A DNA stretch of 64,000 nucleotides, from contig VBAH01000050.1 in NCBI GenBank assembly GCA_005884685.1, positions 29,778-93,777 of the forward strand, given 5' to 3'. Positions within the stretch are counted from its first letter, which is position 1, and each line of letters begins with the position of its first letter. A program made the position numbers and the translations under genes. Below are positions 36,365 to 44,932 of this stretch, one piece after another. Under the pieces are notes generated by a model that searched no databases, was not told where the DNA came from, and saw only the letters and a program-made list of their open reading frames with translations. The DNA comes from Alphaproteobacteria bacterium (GTDB lineage Bacteria > Pseudomonadota > Alphaproteobacteria > Rhizobiales > Xanthobacteraceae).

Positions 36365-37924
36365 TCACTTCTTCCCGCGCCGCCGCTCGCCGATCTTGTC
36401 GTAGACGCTGACCGGCGCGAAATCGTCGGTGAGCAGATCGCCGCTCTGGCGCGTGTTGTCTTTCTCCGTGCGCCGGGCGAGCAGGGCGGGGAGCGGGAAG
36501 CGGAAGCCGAATTTCTCCTGTAATGCTGCCGCGCGCGTGTCGAGCGTCGCTTGATCCGGCGCGGGCTCGGCCGTCGCGACGGTCAGCACCTCTCCCTCGC
36601 CGGAGGGATAGAGATGCACGCTCGGGAACACCGCGCGCAGCGTCAGTAGGGTCGAGGCATAGAGCTTGGTGCCGTCGTGCACGTTGAACACCGCCGCGCC
36701 GCCCGGCGTGAGCCGTTGTTTCAGCAGGGCGTAGAATTCCCTGGTCAGCAGGTGGAACGGCACATAGCCGCCCTGGAAGGCGTCGACCACAATCAGGTCG
36801 TAGCTGTCCTTGTGGCGGTTGAGATAGACACGTCCGTCACCCTCGATGTAGCGCACGCGCGGCGTCTCGATGATGCCGAAGTATTTCTTCGCGGCGGTCA
36901 GCACGCCGGGGTCGATTTCGACCGTGTCGATCCTCGCTTCGGGCATGAAGCGGCCGAGATAGGTCGACATCGATCCGCCGCCGAGTCCGAGCATCAGCAC
37001 GCGTTTCACCTCCGGCGGATAGGCGAGGCCAGCCATCATCACCTGCGTGTATTTCACCCGCAGGTCATCGGGGTCGGTCAGGTTTGCGACCGACTCGGTG
37101 TAGTCCTCACCCTTGTATTGGAACGAGAAGGTCAACTCGTTGCGCCGCTTGCTGATGAAGATGTCGTTGTATTCGGTTTCGATGTGCGCGACGCGGCCGT
37201 CCTTTTGCTTCAGCATCTCGGCGCGGATTTGCGGATCGATCAGGTCCTCGGCGTGCAGGCTTGGTAGGGCAAGCGCCAGGATCGCGAACGCCAGCGAGGC
37301 GCGCCTGAATTTCGGCGCCAGGATCAGCAACACCCCCGAGAGCGCGCCGGCGATGCCGAGCGTGAACGTGATGGCGCGCGTGCCGATCGAGGGAATCAGG
37401 ATGAAAGTGGTGCCGAGCGTGCCGATGATGCTGCCGAGCGTCGAGACGCCATAGACCGTGCCCGAGACGCGACCGGAGCTTTGCGCCGAACGCAGCAACA
37501 GGCGGATGCCGAACGGCGAATACATCCCGAGGAACGTAACCGGAAAGAACAGGATGACGAACGCGGCGGCGAGGCTGCCGATGCGCACGTCATCGAATGC
37601 CGCGAGCACGGACTCCATCATGTGCTCGGAGAATGCGGGCAGCACCAGAATGTAGAGCGAGCCGACCAGCACCGTCGCACCCAGCACCGTGGCGGACGGG
37701 TAGCGGTCCGCCGCAACGCCGCCGATGAAATAGCCGGCACAGAGCGCGGCCAATACCGTGGAGATCAGCGAGGCCCAGGTATAGATGCCGCTGCCGAAAT
37801 ACGGGTTGAGATAGCGCGAGCCGAGCATCTCGAAGCTCATTACGATCGCGCCGGTGACGAAGGCGACGAGATAGATCGTGGCGGCGAAGATGGATGAGGC
37901 GCGCAGGCCTGTGGTTTGGTCCAT
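36365..37924 (-). CDS. Membrane-bound spermidine-synthase-like protein
   Basis: The 519-residue protein joins an N-terminal membrane half (about seven hydrophobic segments up to residue 235, starting IFAATIYLVAFVTGAIVMSF) to a spermidine synthase/methyltransferase-like half. The latter has GLGGGSMSTYLGRFMPEARI followed by DTVEIDP and DLIVVDAFQGGYVPFHL. Such fusions are widespread and mostly uncharacterised; aminopropyl transfer is not proven. It is the last gene of a minus-strand chain, 52 bases behind the phosphoesterase. Confidence 0.85.
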   Translation of the reverse strand: MDQTTGLRASSIFAATIYLVAFVTGAIVMSFEMLGSRYLNPYFGSGIYTWASLISTVLAALCAGYFIGGVAADRYPSATVLGATVLVGSLYILVLPAFSEHMMESVLAAFDDVRIGSLAAAFVILFFPVTFLGMYSPFGIRLLLRSAQSSGRVSGTVYGVSTLGSIIGTLGTTFILIPSIGTRAITFTLGIAGALSGVLLILAPKFRRASLAFAILALALPSLHAEDLIDPQIRAEMLKQKDGRVAHIETEYNDIFISKRRNELTFSFQYKGEDYTESVANLTDPDDLRVKYTQVMMAGLAYPPEVKRVLMLGLGGGSMSTYLGRFMPEARIDTVEIDPGVLTAAKKYFGIIETPRVRYIEGDGRVYLNRHKDSYDLIVVDAFQGGYVPFHLLTREFYALLKQRLTPGGAAVFNVHDGTKLYASTLLTLRAVFPSVHLYPSGEGEVLTVATAEPAPDQATLDTRAAALQEKFGFRFPLPALLARRTEKDNTRQSGDLLTDDFAPVSVYDKIGERRRGKK

Positions 37925-37976
37925 GCCGCGACACTAACAATCCGGCGCTACGCCCGGAAGCTCCGGCCTGCGCCGT

Positions 37977-38720
37977 TCAGTTCGCATACCCCGTTCTGAT
38001 CCAACGAGCCCAGTCCTCGCGGCCCTTCGACGCAGCGCGCGCGGCGGCGCCTTCCCAGTCATAGGCCACAACGCGCAATGACACCTGCCATGGCTCGGCG
38101 GCCTTGGCGCGTTTCAGCACCGCGTAGCGGGCGTGCGGCGCTCCCATTTCCATCGAATGGGGCGCCGGTTCGCGGTCGCTGTAGGCGGGGAGTCCCACGC
38201 TGCCGGGATTGACCACGGTGCGGCCGTCGGTGAGGCGCACAATGCGCGACACATGCGTGTGCCCGCACAGTACGATCGGCGAATGCTCGCTGCCGAGGCG
38301 CCTGCTGACTTCAGCCTGCGTCGCAAGCCGCACCTGGCCGTCCGGCTGCACGGTTTCCAGAAGATAGGTCGTATCGTTGCCGGGCGTGCCGTGACACAGG
38401 AAGATGTCCTCGATTGTGGCGGTTTCTTCCAGCGTGGAAAGCCAGGCGTGATGATGATTCTTCAGCTCGGCAAACGCCGCTGCGTCGGATTTACCCATCT
38501 TCTCCACCGGCCGGTCGAGAAGCTGCCGGTCGTGATTGCCGCGCACCGTGGTCCAGGCAAGGCTCATCAGCACGTCGATGGTTTCCGCCGCTTCCAGCGG
38601 ACCGGAAGCGCAATCGCCGAGATTGACCACGCGGTCGGGGGCGACCTGCTTCAGGTCTTCCATCACGGCGCGTAGCGCGCGGATGTTCCCGTGGATATCC
38701 GCAACGACCGCGATGCGCAT
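37977..38720 (-). CDS. Calcineurin-like metallophosphoesterase
   Basis: The 247-residue protein starts at ATG 38720, which shares one base with the stop of the preceding deacetylase. The metal-binding motifs are all present: D8-I-H10, G35-D36, G61-N62-H63-D64 and C-G-H-T-H. It resembles the YfcE/MJ0936-type phosphodiesterase branch. The substrate is unknown. Context puts it in a unit with a transporter, an SDR and a polysaccharide deacetylase. Confidence 0.88.
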   Translation of the reverse strand: MRIAVVADIHGNIRALRAVMEDLKQVAPDRVVNLGDCASGPLEAAETIDVLMSLAWTTVRGNHDRQLLDRPVEKMGKSDAAAFAELKNHHHAWLSTLEETATIEDIFLCHGTPGNDTTYLLETVQPDGQVRLATQAEVSRRLGSEHSPIVLCGHTHVSRIVRLTDGRTVVNPGSVGLPAYSDREPAPHSMEMGAPHARYAVLKRAKAAEPWQVSLRVVAYDWEGAAARAASKGREDWARWIRTGYAN

Positions 38721-39619
38721 TATTCGGCGTGCTCCCTGGCATAGGCCGCGACCTCGGCGTGAGTGGCAAACCACACGCCCGGCCGCGACTTCGCGTGGCG
38801 GATCAATTCCTCGATGATCCAGATGCGCGAGCGATAGCCGATGATATGCGGGTGCGTGGTGATCTGGCAGATGCCACCCTCATCGTAGGCCGCGTCGAAC
38901 TCGCGGCGGAAGATGTCGAACACGGCCTCCACCGGCATCTGCGGGCGCAGCGACTGGAAGCGGTGCATCAGGAAATAGACCGCGTCGTCGCGCACCCATT
39001 CGACCGGCAGCTCGACCACGCCGCTCGGTTCGCCTTCGAGCAGGAGCTCGTAGCAGTCCTCGTCCGCCATCAGCGAAGAGTCGTAGAGCAGCCCCATTTC
39101 CTTGGTGATGCGCAGCGTGTGCGGCGAGAAATCCCACGAGGCGGTGCGCGCGCCGACCGGGCGCACGCCGGTGATCTTCTCCAGCGTGTCGGCGGCGCGC
39201 TGCATCAGGTCCTTCTCGGCCTCATAGGGCAGCACCGAATTGAGCTCGTGAATCCAGCTATGGATGCCGATCTCGTGGCCCTCGGCGATGACCTGACGCT
39301 GTTCGTCCGGATGGAGCAGGGCGGCCACCGCCGGCACGTAGAAGGTCCCCGGCACGTCGTACTTCTTCAAGAGCCTGAGGATGCGCGGCACGCCGACGCG
39401 GTTGCCGTATTGCCCCCACGCCATGCGGCCGATGGACTTGCCGCCTTCGCGCAGCTCGTTGGTCTCGTGGTCGCTATCGAACGAGATCGCGAAGGCGCAA
39501 CGCGCGCCGTTCTTCCAGGTCTTCGGGCGCAGGCGGCGCCCGGCACGCACCTGATTGACCAGCTTGCGCCAATGCGCTTCCGGCCACTGCCAAGGTTCCA
39601 GCGGCTTCTGTTCGTTCAT
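38720..39619 (-). CDS. Polysaccharide deacetylase family protein
   Basis: The 299-residue protein starts at ATG 39619, 6 bases after AGGAG. The NodB fold is recognisable: the metal/catalytic aspartates are in SFDSDHE (D48, D50), and the histidines are H120 and H124 in GIHSWIHE. It lacks a signal peptide, and together with the FYVPAVAALL segment this places it near the cytosolic PuuE/HpPgdA-type group, which acts on amides of small or cyclic substrates. The exact substrate is uncertain. Confidence 0.87.
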   Translation of the reverse strand: MNEQKPLEPWQWPEAHWRKLVNQVRAGRRLRPKTWKNGARCAFAISFDSDHETNELREGGKSIGRMAWGQYGNRVGVPRILRLLKKYDVPGTFYVPAVAALLHPDEQRQVIAEGHEIGIHSWIHELNSVLPYEAEKDLMQRAADTLEKITGVRPVGARTASWDFSPHTLRITKEMGLLYDSSLMADEDCYELLLEGEPSGVVELPVEWVRDDAVYFLMHRFQSLRPQMPVEAVFDIFRREFDAAYDEGGICQITTHPHIIGYRSRIWIIEELIRHAKSRPGVWFATHAEVAAYAREHAE

Positions 39620-39639
39620 GGGTTTCTCCTGGGAGGCAG

Positions 39640-40401
39640 TTAGGTCGGCGACCCCATCACGGGAAGGATCTGCCCGGTGATCCAGGAAGCATAATCCGAA
39701 GCCAGGAACATGACAGCATGCGCGATGTCTTCGGGGGCCCCCATCCGGCGCATGGCAATGCGTTCGACGAACTGTTTCTGCCCCTCCGGACCCCAGCCTT
39801 CCCACTGCGGCTCATAGTCCGGGCTGGTGCGCAGGAACCCGGGCGCGACGGTGTTGACCGTGATGCCGAATGGGCCGAGCTCGGTCGCGAGCTGACGCAC
39901 CAGGCCTAGCTGGCCGTGCTTGGCCGAGGCGTAAGCCTGAATACCGGTCAGGCTCGGCGCCAGCGCGGCCCGGCTCGAAATGGTGACGATGCGGCCTTTG
40001 CCGGCACGCTTCATGCCGGGCGCAACGGCCTGAGCGAACAGGAAGGCGCCGGTGAGGTTGGCGTCCACGATCTGGTGGAAGTCCTCGACCGGAACGTCTT
40101 CCAGCGGCTTCGGCCGTTGCCCGCGGATGCCGCCCGCCACATAGACGAGCACATCGATCGGACCGCCGGCCTGGGCCACCACGGCCTTGACCGATTCCTT
40201 GTCGGTCACATCGACCTTGGTCGCGCGGATCGTGCCGCCGGCGCCCTTCGCCGGTCCGGCGAAATGCGCGGCCTCCTCAAACAGCCGGTCGCAGGCAATA
40301 ACGTCGCCGCCATTCTCGGCGAACGCCATCGCAATGGCGTGGCCGATGCCGCGTGCGGCGCCGGCCACGATGACGTGCTTGCCTTCGAAGGTGATCAGCA
40401 T
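39640..40401 (-). CDS. Short-chain dehydrogenase/reductase
   Basis: The 253-residue protein starts at ATG 40401, overlapping the MFS stop (TGATG). It has the NAD(P) motif GAARGIG (14-20), an NAG-type VAGG segment (88-91) and the catalytic S142/S143, Y157 and K161 (YASAK). The closing ASDYASWITGQILPVMGSP is typical. Adjacent transport and deacetylase genes suggest oxidation of an imported compound. Confidence 0.9.
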   Translation of the reverse strand: MLITFEGKHVIVAGAARGIGHAIAMAFAENGGDVIACDRLFEEAAHFAGPAKGAGGTIRATKVDVTDKESVKAVVAQAGGPIDVLVYVAGGIRGQRPKPLEDVPVEDFHQIVDANLTGAFLFAQAVAPGMKRAGKGRIVTISSRAALAPSLTGIQAYASAKHGQLGLVRQLATELGPFGITVNTVAPGFLRTSPDYEPQWEGWGPEGQKQFVERIAMRRMGAPEDIAHAVMFLASDYASWITGQILPVMGSPT

Positions 40402-41666
40402 CAGCCAAGCGGCTCGTGCGCCGTTTCGCGCAAGCCCGCAATGACGATCGCCGACACGATCGCCGACGCGATGACGTAATAGACCGGCGAGATCGGCGAT
40501 TTCGTCCACTCGATCAGCCAGGTGGCGATGAACGGTGCGAAGCCGCCGAAGATCGCGACCGCCAGCGCATAGCCGGTCGACATGTAGGTTGAGCGGGTTC
40601 GTGTCGGGAAGATCTCCGAGATCGCTGCCGGACCCGCGCCGGAGAACAGCGCGATGGTGAGTCCGATCAGGAGTTGGATCAGCAGGATCGTCGTGAGCGA
40701 GGCCCCGCCCAGCATGATGCTGAAGAGCGGGTAAGGCAGGAAAATGAAAGCGAGACAGCACGCGAGCAGAAACGGCTTGCGGCCGTACTTATCCGAAAGA
40801 TACCCGAAGACCGGGATCGCGATCATCAGAAGCAACAGTCCGGCCGTGTTCGACCACAATGCCGCAGCACGGCTGAGATTTGCATATTTCTGCGTGAAGG
40901 TCGGCATGTAGGCGAGGAAGATGTAGAACGACACAGTCCACAGAATCGTGAACCCGAAGGCGCGTGCCGCGAGCACGACCGGCGAGGAGAAGTCATCAGC
41001 TGGCGCGAGTGGCGCGGCTTCGGCCTTACGATAAGCCGGCGTTTCGTCGATGGACCGGCGCATCCAGATACCCACCGGTCCAAGAATGCCTCCGAGCAGG
41101 AAAGGAATGCGCCATCCCCAGCTTTCCATCGAGGCCGGGTCGAGTACGGTGTTGAGCAACGCTGCGGTGCCTGACCCGAGCAAAAGGCCCATCACCACGC
41201 TCATTTGTTGAAAGCTGCCATAGTAGCCGCGGCGCCCTTCCGGTGCCCATTCGACGATGAAGGCGGTAGAGCCTCCCCATTCGCCGCCGGCCGAGAAGCC
41301 CTGCATGAGGCGTGCAATCACCAGGATGGCGGGCGCGAGCAGACCGATGGAGGCGTAGGTCGGGATCAGGCCGATAATGACGGTACCGACGGCCATCAGG
41401 AAAATCGTGGCCAGCAAAGCGGTCTTGCGTCCGTACTTGTCGCCGATCCAGCCGATGACGATTCCGCTCAGCGGTCGGGCGAGAAAACCGATTCCGAAAG
41501 TCGCGAAGGTCGCGAGCAGGGCGGCAGTTTCGTTGCCCGGCGGAAAAAAGTTCTTTGCGATGATGGTCGCGACATAGCCGTAAACGGCGAAATCATACCA
41601 CTCGAGCACATTGCCGATCACCGCGGCGGACACGGCCCGCCGCGTTTGAATTGCTTGCGCATCCAT
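40401..41666 (-). CDS. MFS transporter of the metabolite:H+ symporter family
   Basis: I start at ATG 41666 behind GGGGAGCG. The 421-residue protein has twelve predicted membrane segments. It carries the MHS-family opening (AAVIGNVLEWYDFAVYG), the loop motif GWIGDKYGRKTAL and a second copy, GYLSDKYGRKPFL. Family members take up organic acids, shikimate or betaines with protons. It is the first gene of a five-gene minus-strand chain running to 36365. Confidence 0.9.
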   Translation of the reverse strand: MDAQAIQTRRAVSAAVIGNVLEWYDFAVYGYVATIIAKNFFPPGNETAALLATFATFGIGFLARPLSGIVIGWIGDKYGRKTALLATIFLMAVGTVIIGLIPTYASIGLLAPAILVIARLMQGFSAGGEWGGSTAFIVEWAPEGRRGYYGSFQQMSVVMGLLLGSGTAALLNTVLDPASMESWGWRIPFLLGGILGPVGIWMRRSIDETPAYRKAEAAPLAPADDFSSPVVLAARAFGFTILWTVSFYIFLAYMPTFTQKYANLSRAAALWSNTAGLLLLMIAIPVFGYLSDKYGRKPFLLACCLAFIFLPYPLFSIMLGGASLTTILLIQLLIGLTIALFSGAGPAAISEIFPTRTRSTYMSTGYALAVAIFGGFAPFIATWLIEWTKSPISPVYYVIASAIVSAIVIAGLRETAHEPLG

Positions 41667-41839
41667 TTTTTCGCTCCCCCGTGCCCCAGAAAAAGCGCCG
41701 TTCCCCCGCGGCCCCTTTTGGGGCGCTGTTTCGGGCAGTGTGGGACGAACCCCGGGGGCGCGCAATCGTGCAGCAAACGTCGCATCGTGCCCCACTACAC
41801 GCGATGGCTGCACCCTGTTTCACGCCGGGAAATCCGCCC

Positions 41840-41868
41840 TTCAACTGGCTGTGTTAAGCCTCTATATC
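41840..41868 (+). promoter_or_regulatory. Candidate promoter of the degQ-rarA-rluC chain
   Basis: TTCAAC (41840-41845) and TATATC (41863-41868) are 17 bases apart, 27 bases before the protease ATG. The CTTCAAC/CTATAT wording is also reminiscent of heat-shock promoters, which would suit a DegP-type gene. This is a visual match only. Confidence 0.35.
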
Positions 41869-41895
41869 TCGGGCCGAAGCACGGACCTGATCCCC

Positions 41896-43284
41896 ATGAT
41901 TCTCCGTCTGATTTCAGCCATCGCCATTGCCCTCGCAGTCGCCCAGCCGGCCGCAGCGCAGGACCGCCGCGTGCCGGCGTCGACCACCGACCTGCGCCTC
42001 TCCTACGCGCCGGTGGTGCAGAAGGCGGCGCCGTCGGTGGTGAATGTCTACGCCGCCCGGGTGGTCGCGAACCGCAATCCGTTCATGGACGATCCCTTGT
42101 TCCGCCGCTTCTTCGGCGGCGGCCTGCCGCAGGAGCAGGTGCAGCGCGCGCTCGGCTCGGGCGTGATCGTCGATGCCGGCGGCCTGATCATGACCAACAA
42201 CCACGTGATCGAAGGCGCGAGCGAGGTGAAGGTTGCGCTCGCCGATAAGCGCGAGTTCGAGGCCGAGATCGTGCTGAAGGATGCCCGCACCGACCTGGCG
42301 GTGCTGCGCGTGAAGGACGGCAGAGAGCGCTTCACCGCGATCGAGCTCGGCGATTCCGATGCGCTGCAGGTCGGCGACGTCGTGCTGGCGCTCGGCAATC
42401 CGTTCGGCGTCGGCCAGACCGTGACGCACGGCATTGTATCGGCGCTGGCACGCACGCAGGTCGGCATCACGGATTATCAGTTCTTCATCCAGACCGACGC
42501 GGCGATCAACCCGGGCAACTCGGGTGGCGCGCTGGTCGATCTTGGAGGCCGCCTGGTCGGGCTCAACACGGCGATCTTTTCGCGCTCGGGCGGCTCGCAG
42601 GGGATCGGTTTCGCGATTCCCGTGAACATGGTGAAGGTCGTGGTCGCGTCGGCCAAGAGCGGCGGCACCAGCGTGAAGCGCCCGTGGCTCGGGGCCAAGC
42701 TGCAGGCGGTGACGCCCGACATTGCGGAGAGCCTCGGGCTCAAGCGCCCGGCCGGCGCGCTGGTCGCGACCGTCACGGAGAAAAGCCCGGCCGCGCGCGC
42801 GGGCCTCAGGACCGGCGATCTGATCGTCGCGATCGATGGACAGACGGTCGATGACCAGAATGCCTTCGACTATCGCTTCGCCACCAAGGCGCTGGGGGGG
42901 CAGGCGCAGATCGGCATCTTGCGCGGCGGCAAGGAAATGAAGCTCTCCGTCGCACTCGAAACTGCGCCCGAGACGCCGCGCGACGAGCTCGTGATCCGGG
43001 CGCGCTCGCCGTTCATGGGCATGAAGGTAGCCAATATCTCGCCCGCGCTCGCCGAAGAGCTGCGGCTCGATGCCTCTGCCGAAGGTGTGGCGGTGCTCGA
43101 TGTCGCCGACGGTTCGCTTGCCCAGAACCTTGGCTTCCAGAAAGGCGATGTGATCGCGGCGGTGAACAACGAGAAGATCACGCGCACGCGCGATCTCGAG
43201 CGGATCGCCAAGGAATCCACACGCCGCTGGGCGATCACGCTGGTGCGTGGCGGGCAGACGCTCACCGTCCAGTTCAGTGGATGA
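41896..43284 (+). CDS. degQ: Periplasmic serine protease of the DegP/DegQ (HtrA) family
   Basis: The 462-residue protein starts at ATG 41896 with a signal peptide (MILRLISAIAIALAVAQPAA, then AQ). The catalytic triad is H103 (NNHVIEG), D133 (RTDLAVL) and S209 (GNSGGAL). Two PDZ domains follow, at about 265-355 and 375-460. HtrA proteases degrade or refold damaged envelope proteins. The stop overlaps rarA (ATGA). Which of degP, degQ or mucD it matches best cannot be decided here. Confidence 0.93.
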   Translation: MILRLISAIAIALAVAQPAAAQDRRVPASTTDLRLSYAPVVQKAAPSVVNVYAARVVANRNPFMDDPLFRRFFGGGLPQEQVQRALGSGVIVDAGGLIMTNNHVIEGASEVKVALADKREFEAEIVLKDARTDLAVLRVKDGRERFTAIELGDSDALQVGDVVLALGNPFGVGQTVTHGIVSALARTQVGITDYQFFIQTDAAINPGNSGGALVDLGGRLVGLNTAIFSRSGGSQGIGFAIPVNMVKVVVASAKSGGTSVKRPWLGAKLQAVTPDIAESLGLKRPAGALVATVTEKSPAARAGLRTGDLIVAIDGQTVDDQNAFDYRFATKALGGQAQIGILRGGKEMKLSVALETAPETPRDELVIRARSPFMGMKVANISPALAEELRLDASAEGVAVLDVADGSLAQNLGFQKGDVIAAVNNEKITRTRDLERIAKESTRRWAITLVRGGQTLTVQFSG

Positions 43285-44609
43285 GCACGCGCTCCAAACG
43301 CGCACCGAGCCTGTTCGAAGCCGCCGGTCTCGAACACGACGCGCCGCGTCCGCTGGCCGACAGGCTGCGGCCGACGAAACTCTCCGAAGTGGTCGGGCAG
43401 GACCACCTGCTCGGGCCGGACGGCGCGCTCACCCGCATGCTGGAGACGCGCTCGCTCGGCTCGCTCATTTTCTGGGGCCCGCCCGGCACCGGCAAGACGA
43501 CGGTGGCGCGGCTGCTCAGCGAGGCGACGGCACTGCACTTCGAGCAGCTTTCCGCAGTGTTTTCCGGCGTTGCCGACCTGAAGAAGGTCTTCGAAGCGGC
43601 GCGGGCGCGGCGCGAAACCGGGCAGGGCACGCTGCTGTTCATCGACGAGGTGCATCGCTTCAACCGCGCGCAGCAGGACAGTTTCCTCCCCGTGATGGAA
43701 GACGGCACCGTCGTGCTGGTCGGCGCCACCACCGAAAACCCGTCGTTCGAGCTCAACGCCGCGCTCTTGTCGCGTGCCCGCGTACTGGTGTTCAAGCCGC
43801 TCGATGCGGACGCGATCGAGCTGTTGCTGTCGCGCGCCGAGGAGATCGAAAGCCGCAAGCTGCCGCTTGATGCCGATGCGCGCGCCTCTCTCGTGCGTAT
43901 GGCCGATGGTGACGGACGGGCTGCACTGACGCTCGCCGAAGAAGTCTGGCGCGCGGCGCGCGCGGGCGAGACGTTCGACGCGGCGCAATTGCAGGAGATC
44001 GTGCAGCGGCGCGCGCCGATCTACGACAAGAGCCAGGACGGTCACTACAATCTCATCTCCGCGCTGCACAAGTCGGTGCGCGGCTCCGATCCCGATGCTG
44101 CACTCTATTATCTCTGCCGCATGCTCGATGCTGGCGAGGACCCGCTCTACCTCGCGCGCCGCGTGGTGCGCATGGCGGTCGAGGACATCGGGCTTGCCGA
44201 TCCGCAGGCGCTGGTGATCTGCAATGCGGCGAAAGATGCGTATGATTTTCTCGGCAGCCCCGAGGGCGAACTCGCGATTGCCCAGGCCGTGATCTACATC
44301 GCGACCGCGCCGAAATCGAACGCCGCCTACAAGGCTTTCGGCGCGGCGATGCAGGTTGCCAAGACCGCAGGTTCGCTGCTGCCGCCGAAGCACATCCTTA
44401 ACGCGCCGACGAAACTGATGAAGGAAGAGGACTACGGCGCGGGTTACGACTACGACCACGACGCGCCGGATGCGTTTTCGGGGCAGGACTACTTCCCGGA
44501 GGCGCTCGGCCGGCAGCAGTTCTACGATCCGCCGGAGCGCGGCTTCGAGCGCGACATCCGCAAGCGGCTGGAATATTGGGCGAAGCTGCGCAAGGAACGC
44601 AATTCGTGA
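43281..44609 (+). CDS. rarA: Replication-associated recombination ATPase RarA (MgsA)
   Basis: The 442-residue AAA+ protein has Walker A GPPGTGKT (66-73), Walker B LLFIDEVH (118-125), sensor 1 in VGATTENPSFELN, and the C-terminal MgsA tetramerisation part with GYDYDHDAPDAFSGQDYFPE and the closing LEYWAKLRKER. RarA acts at stalled replication forks with SSB. It overlaps both neighbours by 4 bases, so the chain is translationally coupled. Confidence 0.95.
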   Translation: MSTRSKRAPSLFEAAGLEHDAPRPLADRLRPTKLSEVVGQDHLLGPDGALTRMLETRSLGSLIFWGPPGTGKTTVARLLSEATALHFEQLSAVFSGVADLKKVFEAARARRETGQGTLLFIDEVHRFNRAQQDSFLPVMEDGTVVLVGATTENPSFELNAALLSRARVLVFKPLDADAIELLLSRAEEIESRKLPLDADARASLVRMADGDGRAALTLAEEVWRAARAGETFDAAQLQEIVQRRAPIYDKSQDGHYNLISALHKSVRGSDPDAALYYLCRMLDAGEDPLYLARRVVRMAVEDIGLADPQALVICNAAKDAYDFLGSPEGELAIAQAVIYIATAPKSNAAYKAFGAAMQVAKTAGSLLPPKHILNAPTKLMKEEDYGAGYDYDHDAPDAFSGQDYFPEALGRQQFYDPPERGFERDIRKRLEYWAKLRKERNS

Positions 44610-44932
44610 AGCTGATTGCGGTGGCGATAGCCGCTTTGGTCGGTGGGGCGGGAAGTGCCGTCGCGGCGGAACCCCAATTCGGGCGCTGGGCGGTCGATGC
44701 TAGGCATTGCTCGGGCGACACCAAGGCAGGGCCGCTGACGGTCACCGCAACCTCGGCGACGCTGGCGTCGGAATACTGTACCTTCGGAAAAATGTACAAG
44801 GCGGCCCGCGCGCTCTACATCGAGGGGCGCTGCTCGAACGGGATGCGGCATCCGATCACGCTCGCAATGATGGGCGACCGACTCGCCGTGACGTGGAACG
44901 GCGAACGCACCGAAATGAAACGCTGCCCATGA
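44606..44932 (+). CDS. Small secreted protein with four cysteines
   Basis: The 108-residue protein starts at GTG 44606, overlapping the rarA stop. A signal peptide (MKLIAVAIAALVGGAGSAVA) is followed by a mature part of about 87 residues. The mature part has four Cys (ARHC, SEYC, EGRC, KRC), which could form two disulfides. I do not recognise the family. The sequence PLTVTATSATLASEYCTFGK suggests a small beta-rich periplasmic domain. It overlaps the pseudouridine synthase gene by 4 bases. Confidence 0.7.
   Translation: MKLIAVAIAALVGGAGSAVAAEPQFGRWAVDARHCSGDTKAGPLTVTATSATLASEYCTFGKMYKAARALYIEGRCSNGMRHPITLAMMGDRLAVTWNGERTEMKRCP

Noticed and set aside
42870..44459. A 529-codon minus-strand frame across degQ and rarA
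   Set aside because: It mirrors two conserved plus-strand genes and has no motif of its own.
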